Below are positions 36,066 through 45,211 of a DNA stretch of 64,000 bases, in pieces (the first letter of the stretch is position 1; the number at the start of each line of letters is the position of its first letter). Source of the DNA: an uncultured Lachnobacterium sp. (GTDB lineage: Bacteria > Bacillota > Clostridia > Lachnospirales > Lachnospiraceae). The notes under the pieces are model-generated. The model made no database searches. It had not been told where the DNA came from and worked only from the letters and a program-made list of their open reading frames with translations. The stretch is from NCBI GenBank assembly GCA_900546625.1, contig URDU01000006.1, positions 49,123 to 113,122 of the forward strand, written 5' to 3'. The translations under genes and the position numbers were made by a program.

Positions 36066-38515
36066 CACTCCACCTCATTTCTTTTCACTGGCGGTCTGGT
36101 ATCAAAAGCGTGTAACAGTTCTTCAAAGACTGGGTGTATCTGCACTACACCGACACGTCCGTATAAGTCCTGCAATAAGCATTGTCCGTTCTCCAAATCA
36201 CGCAAGCGTTTCTGGTTGTTCTCGTCGTCCTTGTCGATACCGAAAAACTCTAAGGTCTGTTTTATCTCGTTAATATCAGTAGAACGGAAAGCGAATTTCA
36301 AGCCGATATTGTTTTTCAGACTTTCTTTTGACACGTCCCCAGAAGATTGTGTAACAAAATAAACGCCTGCCTGCATTGCACGTCCAGCACGCACCAGCTT
36401 ATTTGATAAGGTTTCGCCTTGTGCCACATTTAAGAACGCCCACGCTTCATCAAGGTCTACGATTTTAAAGATAGAACGGTCGCTATGAATAAAATCTAAT
36501 GCAAAGGTACTAATCACAATGAGCATAGACACCGACAACAATTCAATGGTCGTGTATTCCTCAAAGGTCGTGTCCTTATCTGGCAGTACAAGGTCAGCTA
36601 CTTGAATGATGTTAAGCTGGTTATCCAGACTGATAGCATTTTCCACCGTTCCGTCTGAAAACAGCAGATGTGCAAAGTCGTAGTCCGTGAAACTGTCGAT
36701 ATGGTCTGCGATATTGCGTGAGATAGCGGTATCTTCTTTTCTCAATTCTTCAATAACGTGTAACAGTCCTCTTTTTTCACTTTGGGTAACGGCACGAACT
36801 GCTTTACGAAGTACGGGGAACTTTTCGCCGTCCCTAGAGGAAATCCCCGTAAGGAATGTCAAGATGTCGATTGCCAGACTTTCAGCGTCTTTTACATTCT
36901 TCATAATCACGAACGGGTCAAGAAGCCCTGCATTGTCCTTGTCGCTGGTTAGGTTTACGATATTGATTTCATGGGCTATCTCTGGGAGTGTTTCTTTCCA
37001 ATTTCCTCTTTCACTCTTAGGGTCTAAGATAACCGCTTGTCCCCCAAAAAGAACAGAGTAATAGACAAGAAGATTGTTGCAAAATGACTTCCCACCACCC
37101 AACGAACCGACAAAAGCAGACGCTAACGCATTGGTAACAGTCCCCTTAATTCCTTGACTGGCAAGAGAGGGCTGTAAGTAGACGTTTCTTCCCGTATCAA
37201 CGGAATAACCGATATAAATACCCGACGTTTCGCCTAACTGCTGTGTCGCTCCAAAGCCAAGCCCTGCCAGAAAATCACTTTTGACATACTGCACATAGTC
37301 ATTGATATATCGCTTGCTGGCAGGAAGAAATTCAGAGTGAAGCCCCAGCATATCCCCAGCAGGACGCACCAGCTTTACATTGAGGTCGTCGTAAAAGTCC
37401 TTGACTTCATCACAACGGCGTTTTAATTCGTCCAAATCATCAGCCGATACACGCACTACATAAGAGAGCTTATACATACTTTCTTTTGTCTGGTCTAAAT
37501 CGGTTTCCAGCTCGTCCACGCTGTCTAATGCGTCCACCACGTTTGAACTGGTTTCACTTCCTGCTTGATAGGCATGATTATCTAAATCTTTCAATTCCTT
37601 TTTCTTGTTGCGGACAGTGGATAACGCCTTTCTGTTTTCTACGATTTCTACATTCATGGACGTATCAACGGGAAAGGTAAATTGCTGTTGCTGGAAATAG
37701 AAGATTTCAGAGGACGGAAAATCCAGCTCGCCTACAATCGCATTGACGGTAAAATAAGATACATAACTTTCCTTATCCTCATGTTCCAATCGTAAATACC
37801 GCTGGTTTTCCTCAATCACACATCTTGTCGGACGGATAAGGTCGTAGTATTTTATCTGCGTTTCTCTCTTAAATTTCTTCTTTGGTAGCTGGTACTTATA
37901 ATCTTCATAGGCGACACCGTCCCTGCCGTAAAGATGTTCTATGAGATACCCGAAGTCGTTTGTTTCCAAGCGTCGCACCTTAAAACGACGGGAGATTTTA
38001 TTTTCCAGTAACTTTTCCATTTTCATGTAACGGTTGATTTCATCATTCGGCATGGAAACAAAGTCATTCATCAGCGTGTGGTTTACTTCATGGAGAAATT
38101 CCTTAAACGTCAGCCACGCCGATTTTTTGATGTTCTTCAGATTGAGCTGTTCTTCCGTTACCATGAGCTTAAAGCCAAGAAAAAAGCGGTAGTCCACTTG
38201 ATTGTCCCCAATCATAGAAATCAACGCTTCGGTCTGTTCGTCTATCTTCTGATAGGCAACTTCCTTTAATTTTCCCGTTACCAGCTTCTTTGACTGCTCC
38301 TGCATACTTCGTATGGAGCTTTCCGTTGCTATCTGCAAGGCATGAATTTTACCCTCACGGGACTGTGCGATAAGCTGGCGGAAACTGTCATGCACGATAA
38401 ATTTCCGCTCTGCGGATAAGAAAGAATAATTATACGGTATCAGCTCATAGTAGGCGAACACCTCATTGTCCTTGTTCCAGACAAGGTTGTTGTCAATATA
38501 TTTTATCGGGAACAT
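36065..38515 (-). CDS. VirB4-like conjugation ATPase (Orf16/TcpF type)
   Basis: 816 aa. An N-terminal VirB4-type domain is followed by an ATPase domain with Walker A GSLGGGKSF (near residue 470), Walker B FKIVDLDEAWAFL and a conserved ALVRAGRAMQAGV-like segment (KLVRAGRAMQAGVYFVTQS). It powers assembly of the transfer channel. The start at 38515 lies within the 3' end of the upstream gene (23-base overlap). Confidence 0.93.
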   Translation of the reverse strand: MFPIKYIDNNLVWNKDNEVFAYYELIPYNYSFLSAERKFIVHDSFRQLIAQSREGKIHALQIATESSIRSMQEQSKKLVTGKLKEVAYQKIDEQTEALISMIGDNQVDYRFFLGFKLMVTEEQLNLKNIKKSAWLTFKEFLHEVNHTLMNDFVSMPNDEINRYMKMEKLLENKISRRFKVRRLETNDFGYLIEHLYGRDGVAYEDYKYQLPKKKFKRETQIKYYDLIRPTRCVIEENQRYLRLEHEDKESYVSYFTVNAIVGELDFPSSEIFYFQQQQFTFPVDTSMNVEIVENRKALSTVRNKKKELKDLDNHAYQAGSETSSNVVDALDSVDELETDLDQTKESMYKLSYVVRVSADDLDELKRRCDEVKDFYDDLNVKLVRPAGDMLGLHSEFLPASKRYINDYVQYVKSDFLAGLGFGATQQLGETSGIYIGYSVDTGRNVYLQPSLASQGIKGTVTNALASAFVGSLGGGKSFCNNLLVYYSVLFGGQAVILDPKSERGNWKETLPEIAHEINIVNLTSDKDNAGLLDPFVIMKNVKDAESLAIDILTFLTGISSRDGEKFPVLRKAVRAVTQSEKRGLLHVIEELRKEDTAISRNIADHIDSFTDYDFAHLLFSDGTVENAISLDNQLNIIQVADLVLPDKDTTFEEYTTIELLSVSMLIVISTFALDFIHSDRSIFKIVDLDEAWAFLNVAQGETLSNKLVRAGRAMQAGVYFVTQSSGDVSKESLKNNIGLKFAFRSTDINEIKQTLEFFGIDKDDENNQKRLRDLENGQCLLQDLYGRVGVVQIHPVFEELLHAFDTRPPVKRNEVE

Positions 38516-38891
38516 ACTTCACACTCCTTACTGCCGTGATTGTTTCGTTGAATGTTTCCTTTTGCAGTTTTACGGCTTTTCCTGCGTAAGTGATTTTTGG
38601 TCGCAGGGCATAGGTTATCTGCGATTTCAAAAAGCTGTACGGCTTCTTTCCGTCAAAAGTTTTCTGCGACATAAACCAAGTGAGAGCAACGGGAATACCA
38701 AAATATTTGAGAAATGCTCCCTCAATCATGGAAAGTGGGGGAATATCCCCAAACAGAATGATGATAAATTCCGTAATCACAAACCATGTAATCTGTGTAA
38801 AGGTAACGGGAAAGGGCAAGTTAAAGTCATTGATTGCATACAAGACTTTTTCCACGTTCCAGATACCCGTATAGCTTTTAATCTTTTTCAA
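38493..38891 (-). CDS. tcpE: Conjugation membrane protein TcpE (Orf17 type)
   Basis: 132 aa with two closely spaced TM helices in the middle (TWFVITEFIIILFG region) and the start MKKIKSYTGIWNVEKVLYA, which fits the TcpE/Orf17 family. It is a small structural component of the Tn916-type channel. A terminator-like hairpin lies in its leader. Confidence 0.85.
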   Translation of the reverse strand: MKKIKSYTGIWNVEKVLYAINDFNLPFPVTFTQITWFVITEFIIILFGDIPPLSMIEGAFLKYFGIPVALTWFMSQKTFDGKKPYSFLKSQITYALRPKITYAGKAVKLQKETFNETITAVRSVKYVPDKIY

Positions 38892-38925
38892 GTTCTTTCA
38901 GCTCCTTTCGTAAGTTCTAAATGAG

Positions 38926-38956
38926 AAAAGGACAGCCATGTTTCAGACTGTCCCTT
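38926..38956 (-). terminator. Intra-operon terminator-like hairpin (ArdA/TcpE)
   Basis: GGACAG (38930-38935) pairs with CTGTCC (38948-38953), and the minus-strand end runs into TTTTCTC. It sits between the ardA and tcpE genes of the same operon. Confidence 0.6.
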
Positions 38957-39009
38957 AAAAGAGAAATACGCTGTCAGTAGCAACAGTTCTTGTTGCTGAT
39001 CTTCCAGCG

Positions 39010-39513
39010 TTAATATGGTATCTCGCACATACCTCGGCTTGTTTCAATAAAGCAACCGCTTATATCCAAATCTCGCCCAAAAGCTTCATAGTCAATGTAG
39101 TTCTGTAAGCTGGGTGGAATATCCCCAAGTGCCTGCAACTCGTCTATGTAGTAATAGGCAACGTCCGTCATGGTTTCACAGTCGGGATAATAATAAATAT
39201 CGTCCTTATGTTCTACGACTTCTTCCAGCGTTCCATAGTGGCTGATAAATTCGTCCAGACAATCCACAATATAGTCGGGAAGTTCCTCTATCATTTCATA
39301 CATTTCATTGAGTTCATCAATGGAAACATATTCCCCAATGTCGATAGGAAAGTTGTCGGTATCATGGATAGCGTATTCTTCATAACGTTCATTCAAGCCG
39401 ATTTTTTCTTTTACATCTTCCTCGTCGATAGGGAATGTGAACCAATCACCTACAAGCTCGCCCTCGTTGTACTTTCCAAGATTAGCAATATAAACCGCCA
39501 TATCATCAATCAT
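39010..39513 (-). CDS. ardA: Antirestriction protein ArdA (Orf18 type)
   Basis: 167 aa and very acidic, consistent with the DNA-mimic fold that blocks type I restriction enzymes when the element enters a new host. It begins MIDDMAVYIANLGKYNEG, and WFTFPIDEEDV is characteristic. ATG 39513 follows GAGGTGG; the GTG at 39522 lies inside that ribosome site. Confidence 0.92.
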   Translation of the reverse strand: MIDDMAVYIANLGKYNEGELVGDWFTFPIDEEDVKEKIGLNERYEEYAIHDTDNFPIDIGEYVSIDELNEMYEMIEELPDYIVDCLDEFISHYGTLEEVVEHKDDIYYYPDCETMTDVAYYYIDELQALGDIPPSLQNYIDYEAFGRDLDISGCFIETSRGMCEIPY

Positions 39514-39530
39514 AAGCACCACCTCATTTC

Positions 39531-40034
39531 CTACTCTGGCAGTTCAAAGACGCTGTGTTCCGTTACAAGATAGCGTCTGTTTTCCAGCAAATGAGAAGCG
39601 TAGGCTTCAAAATCGAAGTAGTATTCTTGACAATCCTCGGATAAATGTTTGAATGTCGGGTCATTCATCAGCTTTTGCCTTGCGACATCTATCATGCTTT
39701 TGCAGTCGGGATAAACGGTAATCACGTTCCTGCAAATATAAAGTGCTTCTAAATTCTCAAACACCGTAAGTAGTGATACATATTCTTCCTGCATATTACT
39801 TGAAAGCTGGCGGTACATATAATCTAATTCGTTAAGCTGATAGACGCTTGTATGTTCATGGACTTCATCAGCGTAGGGCAGTACCTTTTCGATAATGCGG
39901 TAATCCCCACTTTCTGCACCGATACCCAGCTTTTCCTCAAACTCGGCAACATCAATCGGCAAACCAAACCAGTAGGCTGTTACTTCGCCGTCAGTCTTTC
40001 GCTTCGTTTCCACCAGCACCCTTGTTTCCTGCAT
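39531..40034 (-). CDS. Second ArdA-like antirestriction protein
   Basis: 167 aa, an acidic paralogue of the downstream ArdA with the same architecture (VTAYWFGLPIDVAEFEEKLG near the start, VYPDCKSMIDVA, EYYFDFEAYASHL). Its start overlaps the preceding small gene. A tandem pair could broaden the range of restriction enzymes blocked. Confidence 0.8.
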   Translation of the reverse strand: MQETRVLVETKRKTDGEVTAYWFGLPIDVAEFEEKLGIGAESGDYRIIEKVLPYADEVHEHTSVYQLNELDYMYRQLSSNMQEEYVSLLTVFENLEALYICRNVITVYPDCKSMIDVARQKLMNDPTFKHLSEDCQEYYFDFEAYASHLLENRRYLVTEHSVFELPE

Positions 40035-40249
40035 TGTTCCTCACGTCCTTTCTGTTGTTTCATCACATTTAAAAGCGTTTGATAAGACGTACCAAACACA
40101 TATTTTGAAAAATCTTCCAGTTGTTTTTTGCTATATCTGGCAAGGTTCAGCCGTTTCATTTCATGCCACACTTGACGTTTATAAGAGGGCAAATCAGAAA
40201 TATATTCACAGCCTATTTTTGCCTGCATATCCTTAAAAATATCATTCAT
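39980..40249 (-). CDS. Small conserved Tn916-family protein
   Basis: 89 aa, basic (MNDIFKDMQAKIGCEYISDL, then SYKRQVWHEMKRLNLARYSK). I do not recognise a domain. It overlaps the ArdA-like gene by 55 bases. It sits behind a good ribosome site (GGAGTGATTAC) and a terminator-like hairpin, so it is probably real. Confidence 0.55.
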   Translation of the reverse strand: MNDIFKDMQAKIGCEYISDLPSYKRQVWHEMKRLNLARYSKKQLEDFSKYVFGTSYQTLLNVMKQQKGREEQCRKQGCWWKRSERLTAK

Positions 40250-40280
40250 GTAATCACTCCAATCTAATTTTAGGTAAGAA

Positions 40281-40314
40281 AAAAGCGGTCAATCCCGAAA
40301 GAAAAACCGCTTTT
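40281..40314 (-). terminator. Intra-operon terminator-like hairpin (Orf19/89-aa gene)
   Basis: AAAAGCGGT (40281-40289) pairs perfectly with ACCGCTTTT (40306-40314); the minus-strand end is TTTTTTC. It lies between Orf19-type and the 89-aa gene. Confidence 0.75.
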
Positions 40315-40323
40315 CACAATGTT

Positions 40324-40545
40324 TTATGCACCGATAATCTTATTGAACAGTTCCAGCAACACGTCTTTTACACCGCCAGCATTGAACACCAATCCAACGG
40401 CAACAAGGGCAACGACCAAGAACCCAATGAGTTTTGAAAACTCACGCTTGAACCCTAAATAGATACCGATTACCACAATCGCCATAAGCACTAAGCTCTG
40501 TGCGTTTGATAAAAACCATTGATACAAATTTTGTCCGAAATTCAT
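40324..40545 (-). CDS. Small conjugation membrane protein (Orf19/TcpD type)
   Basis: 73 aa with two TM helices (QSLVLMAIVVIGIYLGFKR and LIGFLVVALVAVGLVF). The sequence closely follows Tn916 Orf19. It starts directly after the stop of the 44-aa gene (TAAATG). It is a channel component of uncertain exact role. Confidence 0.8.
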   Translation of the reverse strand: MNFGQNLYQWFLSNAQSLVLMAIVVIGIYLGFKREFSKLIGFLVVALVAVGLVFNAGGVKDVLLELFNKIIGA

Positions 40546-40680
40546 TTAATTGTCCTCGCTTTCTTCTGATTGTTTCATTTCATAGTCAACTTCTTTGCCG
40601 ACATTCAAAATACACATCAAGACTACGCCGATACCCATTCCCATAGATACCAGCAGGAAGTCTTTTAATAATACCCACAT
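40546..40680 (-). CDS. 44-aa DUF3789-like membrane protein
   Basis: MWVLLKDFLLVSMGMGIG then VVLMCILNVGKEVDYEM, one TM helix and an acidic tail. It matches small proteins of the DUF3789 type found in these elements. The ribosome site GGAGTGAT precedes the ATG at 40680, and it is tightly coupled to the Orf19-type gene. Confidence 0.75.
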   Translation of the reverse strand: MWVLLKDFLLVSMGMGIGVVLMCILNVGKEVDYEMKQSEESEDN

Positions 40681-40692
40681 TTTTTATCACTC

Positions 40693-41889
40693 CTAACTTT
40701 CTACTAAATCTTTTGCAGGGGTCGTCTGCTGTTTGATTATCATTTCATGCTTTTCTGTGAGTTTTGCCTGCTGTTCGATTGTTTCCATGTAGTCTGTACC
40801 GTTTCCTTTATCAATCTTTTTCAGCATTTTCAAGGTCGGTGCTACCTGCCGTTGTACCCACCGCAATGTACGGTCTAAGGTGTAAGGCTCTGGCTTTGTC
40901 GTCAGCTTCAAGCTCTGTCTGTTATCGCCGATAAACCAAGCCCAGCGGTCGTTGAGCTTCCAGTCATTTTTTCGCTTGTCTGGTTCTTCATCAACAAACC
41001 GCACATACTGATTGATGATAGAAAAGGCGGTCTGTTCTGCGTCATAATAGGTCAGCAAATCTCGTACCGCATAATAGGCTCGTTCATTCCGAAGCCGTAT
41101 CTCAAAACGGTTGATAATGTCGGCTTCTTCCAAAGGTGTCCCCAGCTTGATGTACTGCTCATAGTCCTTTTCATAGATACAGAAATACACATCTGATTTC
41201 AGCGAACCAAGATAAAGGGTACGTCCCATATATTCTCTGTCGTCCTCTCTGTGCTTGATAAGCTCACCTGACTGGTAAAACTTATAGCTTCTGGACTTTC
41301 CGATATATTCCCGTTTCCTGCATTTTTCCGCAAGCTCTGGAATATCCAAAATGCCCGTATGGTCGTTGATAGCAAGGTCGATACGCTTCATCACGCCACC
41401 GTCTATGAGTGCGTCCATGAGAAAGTCATACCAGCTTCTTTGCTGTGCCAGCAGGTAACTTTCAAACTGTCGGCAACCACGCCCCTTTAACTCTAAAAGG
41501 ACACCTTTTTCTTCGTCAGCCGACGTATAGATAAAGATGTCCCCTAAAGAATAATGCTCCGTATAGCTGTAATGTCCGTAATCTTCATGGAGCATATAAT
41601 TGATATTCAGTTTTAATATATCTTTGATGATGTGCTGTATATCCAGCGTGGGAAAACGAATTTTTACATAATCAAACAGCATGGTAAGCGGTGCTTCTGG
41701 ATTGAACCTTGCCAGTTCCTTATGCAGAGTTTCCAGAAGTTCCTTTGACGGCTTCATTTTTCCACTTTCTATCTTGTTGAAATATTCCCTTGTGATACCA
41801 GAAGCCACCGCCAGCCTGCCTTGTGAGATACCGTAAGCAATCCGTTTCTCCCGTAATTCTTTTATCCGTTGTTCTTCATTCAGAACCAT
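40693..41889 (-). CDS. MobT-type relaxase (Orf20, Rep_trans family)
   Basis: 398 aa. An N-terminal XRE HTH (YGISQGRLAVASGITREYF) is followed by a rolling-circle Rep_trans domain (RQFESYLLAQQRSWYDFL; MKRIDLAINDHTG; active-site region with YKFYQSGELIK and YLGSLKSDVYFCIYEKD). In Tn916 and ICEBs1 this family nicks oriT and starts transfer replication. oriT lies immediately upstream. Confidence 0.9.
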   Translation of the reverse strand: MVLNEEQRIKELREKRIAYGISQGRLAVASGITREYFNKIESGKMKPSKELLETLHKELARFNPEAPLTMLFDYVKIRFPTLDIQHIIKDILKLNINYMLHEDYGHYSYTEHYSLGDIFIYTSADEEKGVLLELKGRGCRQFESYLLAQQRSWYDFLMDALIDGGVMKRIDLAINDHTGILDIPELAEKCRKREYIGKSRSYKFYQSGELIKHREDDREYMGRTLYLGSLKSDVYFCIYEKDYEQYIKLGTPLEEADIINRFEIRLRNERAYYAVRDLLTYYDAEQTAFSIINQYVRFVDEEPDKRKNDWKLNDRWAWFIGDNRQSLKLTTKPEPYTLDRTLRWVQRQVAPTLKMLKKIDKGNGTDYMETIEQQAKLTEKHEMIIKQQTTPAKDLVES

Positions 41890-42004
41890 ACCCCCAATCT
41901 GTAAAGTGTGAAGTTTTTTAAGGCGACTTCACAGCCGATTTTTGCTAGAAAACCATGCCAGAAGCCTTATGTTTCATATGTTTTTTGTCTATTGTCTATT
42001 TGCA

Positions 42005-42070
42005 AACGTACCCCTCTGTTAGATACCGAGGGGTTTTACCTGCTGGCGTGGCTAACGCCACACCAGCAAC
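42005..42070. other. Candidate origin of transfer (oriT) and adjacent hairpin
   Basis: CCCCTC (42011-42016) and GAGGGG (42028-42033) surround TGTTAGATACC, matching the palindrome of Tn916/ICEBs1 oriT. A second strong hairpin, TGCTGG...CCAGCA with inner TGGC/GCCA (42041-42068), lies next to it and could be a single-strand origin. The position between relaxase and coupling-protein genes is the Tn916 oriT position. Confidence 0.75.
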
Positions 42071-42072
42071 GG

Positions 42073-43467
42073 CTAGTCCGTGCCGTCGCCTTTCGCTTCG
42101 CACGTCGCCGTCCCGTCCTGCCTTGCTTGTGCAAGAGAGCCGATAGTCTGCAAAAAATCATGTCCTTTCGGGACTAAAGGCGTGTAAAACTCACTGATAA
42201 CGCTTGTTCCCACATCACAATATCCACGCCCCTTGATACGCTTCTGAAAAAACTGCTTTTTCACATCTGAACCAAACAGCATACCGTAACCTAATTCGCT
42301 GATACGCCCAAGTCCCACACGGAAATTGAAGTTATCTCTGATACCGTCCGAGAAATACTTTGCGTCTGGACGCTGGCAGGCAACGATAAGGAAATAACCT
42401 GCTTGTCGCCCTAACATAACGATTTTCTTTAGCTGGCTAAGTAAGCTCACGCTTTCTTTCGTCCCCAGCATTTCAAAAAACGCCACATATTCATCAAAGA
42501 TAAGAAAGCAGGGTGGCAGTCCCAGATAGGCGTAGTTTTCGCCTGTCTTATAGTTCGGGTGTCGCTTCATTTCCTCGCTTCGCTGTACCATGCCCTCATA
42601 AAAGGCATTGACGCAGTCTATCATTTCTTCTTTGGTATGGTAGACGTTTGGCATGACCGTTCCTAAGTCCGCAAGGTCGCTATTCTTCGGGTCTAATATG
42701 TAAAGGACAGCGTTGGTATGCAGTAAGGCTTCAATGAGCGTCAGCAGAAAATAAGTTTTACCGCCACCAGTTCCACCAACAATCAGAGCGTGGGGGAGTG
42801 CGTCATATTCCCAGACAAGATTTTTCATCAATCTAAGACAGCCTTTTTCTGCACGTACTTCATCAATGGTAATGCGATTTGCTATCATATCATAAAGCAG
42901 GGTATATTCGATATAGCCGTCATGCAGGGTCTTGTCGGTCAGCTCACAATACAAGCCACTTTCCAATTTATCCTCTAACCGTAAAAGCTGGTCTTGATAT
43001 TTCCCCAGCGTGATTTCACAGCGGATATGAAGCAGTCCCTTTTCCATTTGATAGTAAATCTTTGGAAACCAGACGATTTTTTCTCTTGATCTGCTTTGCA
43101 GGTCAGTAAAAAAACCGCTGTCTTGTACGGTATCGGCTTCATACCACTTATTTTCCAGTATCATTCTTGCCAGCTTTTGACGGTGCAGGAGCTTCTTGAA
43201 ACTATCGTAACAGAAGCGGTAATACAGAAAAGCGACCAATGCACAAACACCAGTCGCTATCAGTATGGTTATGAAGTTGTAAGGGGAGAGCGTCAAGCCG
43301 TTCTCTAACAAGCTGAAATGCTCCCAATCGGTACGCATGAGCTGTTTCGTATTCAGTAGCAAAAGAACCGCTACGAATACAAACAGAAGCGTCCCTATGG
43401 AAAAGTGATAGACAAGTTGCTTGTCGCTGGCTCTGATACGGTGTCCTTTGTTACAAATCTTACGCAT
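42073..43467 (-). CDS. tcpA: FtsK/SpoIIIE-type coupling ATPase TcpA (Orf21)
   Basis: 464 aa. Two N-terminal TM helices (residues 20-75) and an FtsK-type motor domain with Walker A GGTGGGKTYF near residue 230 and Walker B PPCFLIFDEYVAF. It brings the relaxase-bound DNA to the channel. The C-terminal end (QTIGSLAQARQDGTA) runs into the oriT-proximal sequence. Confidence 0.92.
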   Translation of the reverse strand: MRKICNKGHRIRASDKQLVYHFSIGTLLFVFVAVLLLLNTKQLMRTDWEHFSLLENGLTLSPYNFITILIATGVCALVAFLYYRFCYDSFKKLLHRQKLARMILENKWYEADTVQDSGFFTDLQSRSREKIVWFPKIYYQMEKGLLHIRCEITLGKYQDQLLRLEDKLESGLYCELTDKTLHDGYIEYTLLYDMIANRITIDEVRAEKGCLRLMKNLVWEYDALPHALIVGGTGGGKTYFLLTLIEALLHTNAVLYILDPKNSDLADLGTVMPNVYHTKEEMIDCVNAFYEGMVQRSEEMKRHPNYKTGENYAYLGLPPCFLIFDEYVAFFEMLGTKESVSLLSQLKKIVMLGRQAGYFLIVACQRPDAKYFSDGIRDNFNFRVGLGRISELGYGMLFGSDVKKQFFQKRIKGRGYCDVGTSVISEFYTPLVPKGHDFLQTIGSLAQARQDGTATCEAKGDGTD

Positions 43468-43493
43468 AAATCAATCACTCCTTTCTGGATATG

Positions 43494-43525
43494 AAAAAGC
43501 AGTCAATCCTAAGACTAACTGCTTT
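43494..43525 (-). terminator. Intra-operon terminator-like hairpin (XRE/TcpA)
   Basis: AAAGCAGT (43496-43503) pairs perfectly with ACTGCTTT (43518-43525); the minus-strand end is TTTTTCAT. It separates the XRE gene from tcpA. Confidence 0.75.
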
Positions 43526-43534
43526 AAACTGTCT

Positions 43535-43738
43535 TTATTCAAAAATAAATATATCTTCTATCGGAGCTTTTACAGCTCTTGAAATATCTATTGCCAATTT
43601 AAGTGACGGATTATATTGTGCTTTTTCTAATCTCATAATAGTTTCACGACGAACACCTACAATGTCAGCGAGTTGTTCTTGTGTTAATTCTTGTGCTACA
43701 CGATATTTTTTTAAATTACATACAAACTTTGCTTCCAT
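43535..43738 (-). CDS. Small XRE regulator (Cro/CI type)
   Basis: 67 aa, one HTH_XRE domain (NLKKYRVAQELTQEQLAD, RRETIMRLEKAQYNPSL). Typical of the regulators paired with DUF3169 membrane proteins. It starts three bases after the membrane-protein stop. This two-gene unit is not part of Tn916 itself and looks like an inserted cargo. Confidence 0.85.
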   Translation of the reverse strand: MEAKFVCNLKKYRVAQELTQEQLADIVGVRRETIMRLEKAQYNPSLKLAIDISRAVKAPIEDIFIFE

Positions 43739-43741
43739 AAT

Positions 43742-44383
43742 TTATTCCCTTTTTTCATAACGATATAATAAATAGTTGCTAAGAAAAAGAACAAGAGCAT
43801 AGATAAGTGAAACAGAAATCAGCATAAATATTGCACACCACTCAACATTACGGGAAAACATACCTATTGCCATAAGCCAGATAACTACAAATAATAGTTT
43901 AAAACCTATCTTGTAGGCTTCTAATTGTGCCTTACGTTTATTTTCTTGAAAAAGCTCATCTTCTAAGATATGAGAAAGTTTACCTTCAAAGAAAAAACTG
44001 AAAAAACCAAAAAATATGAAAAAAGCAAAAGGAAATATTTCTCCAAATTTATAGTATGTCCAAAATCCGCCAAACCCCAGAAAACCAAACATTCCACAAA
44101 ATCCCCAGTAAGGAGAAATTGTTCTTGAATATCGTTTTTCCCTGCTGTTTTTTGAAAAGACATTTTTAAAGCAGATAATTACTATATAGATAGCATATAG
44201 TGCTATTAAAGCTCCAATTACTAACATAGGAATATCCTTGTAAGAAAATACATATTCCGACATATCCATATTTTTGACCCAGCGTCCATCATTGTATAAT
44301 AGGGAGTAGATTGTACCAACAATAAGCAATAAAGCACACCCTACCCCCATAAAAATAATTTTTTTAATTTGTTTCTTTGACAT
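43742..44383 (-). CDS. DUF3169-like membrane protein
   Basis: 213 aa with about six TM helices, a phenylalanine-rich pair in the middle (FPFAFFIFFGFFSFFF) and a short cytoplasmic stretch. ATG 44383 follows AAAGGAGAG; the longer frame from 44440 has no ribosome site. The XRE neighbour suggests a regulator/membrane-protein pair of unknown function. Confidence 0.7.
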   Translation of the reverse strand: MSKKQIKKIIFMGVGCALLLIVGTIYSLLYNDGRWVKNMDMSEYVFSYKDIPMLVIGALIALYAIYIVIICFKNVFSKNSREKRYSRTISPYWGFCGMFGFLGFGGFWTYYKFGEIFPFAFFIFFGFFSFFFEGKLSHILEDELFQENKRKAQLEAYKIGFKLLFVVIWLMAIGMFSRNVEWCAIFMLISVSLIYALVLFLSNYLLYRYEKRE

Positions 44384-44485
44384 ATTTATCTCTCCTTTCA
44401 AATGAGATGTTTTTGTATCTTTATGAGATAAATATATCACTCCGCATTGTTCGTGTCAATCAAAATTAAGACAAATACATCACTT

Positions 44486-44869
44486 TTATTTCTTCGGCTG
44501 TCCCTGCGGTGTAGGGTTCTGTGGACTGCCTGCGTTCTGGTTGCCTTTATTCTTCAACACAATATCCTCTGCCTTTACATACCAGTCCACATCTGCACCC
44601 GTATAGGTTTTTCTTGATACCGTATCGGCTACTGGATTGACAAGCTCCACAACTGCATTGTAAGGAAATTCCCTTAACGGTACTTCTGGCGGTACAGACA
44701 CGGGGATAATTCCACCGTGCAGACTGCACTTCAAATCATAGATACGCTTTTTAAGCTGGGTACTCGGTGTCCCGTCCTCATTCTGCAAGAACACATCACG
44801 TACCGCTGTAAACTTTAATTCTCCAAATGTTTTCTCTTTGTCAATAACAAACCCGTTTGATAATCTCAT
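44486..44869 (-). CDS. DUF961/YdcP-family protein (Orf22 type)
   Basis: 127 aa. The DUF961 pattern (FVIDKEKTFGELKF, ELVNPVADTVSRKTY, VDWYVKAEDIV) ends in a short Q/P/N-rich tail. Orf22 and Orf23 in Tn916 are a related pair at the start of the transfer operon. The homologue in ICEBs1 helps replication of the excised element. Confidence 0.85.
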   Translation of the reverse strand: MRLSNGFVIDKEKTFGELKFTAVRDVFLQNEDGTPSTQLKKRIYDLKCSLHGGIIPVSVPPEVPLREFPYNAVVELVNPVADTVSRKTYTGADVDWYVKAEDIVLKNKGNQNAGSPQNPTPQGQPKK

Positions 44870-44884
44870 AAATTCTTCACTCCT

Positions 44885-45211
44885 TTACTTTTCTTCAACT
44901 GCTACAATATCATCAGCAACTAATACATAATCGGTATGTCCCATATCCCCGATTGCGTAACCTCTGCCGTATAACTTCGGATTGACAAGTTTTACTTTCT
45001 GTTCATACTTGAAATGCTTTTCGCCAGCCTGCACAGGAATTTCCACCACAACATTTTCGCCTTTCTGTATGTCAGAATAAAGGTTATAGCTTCGTCTGGC
45101 TAAGACCCTGCGGTTATTTTTATCTCTTTCAAAGACTGGCTCGCTTTCGCCTGCAAATTCAAGAGTTCCAAAAGACTGTGTCATATCTGGCACGACATAT
45201 TTCATTTCCAT
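44885..45211 (-). CDS. DUF961/YdcP-family protein (Orf23 type)
   Basis: 108 aa, paralogous to the next gene (FGTLEFAGESEPVFERD, VKLVNPKLYGRGYAIG, DYVLVADDIV). GAGGT precedes the ATG at 45211. First of the core transfer genes after the adhesin. Confidence 0.85.
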   Translation of the reverse strand: MEMKYVVPDMTQSFGTLEFAGESEPVFERDKNNRRVLARRSYNLYSDIQKGENVVVEIPVQAGEKHFKYEQKVKLVNPKLYGRGYAIGDMGHTDYVLVADDIVAVEEK

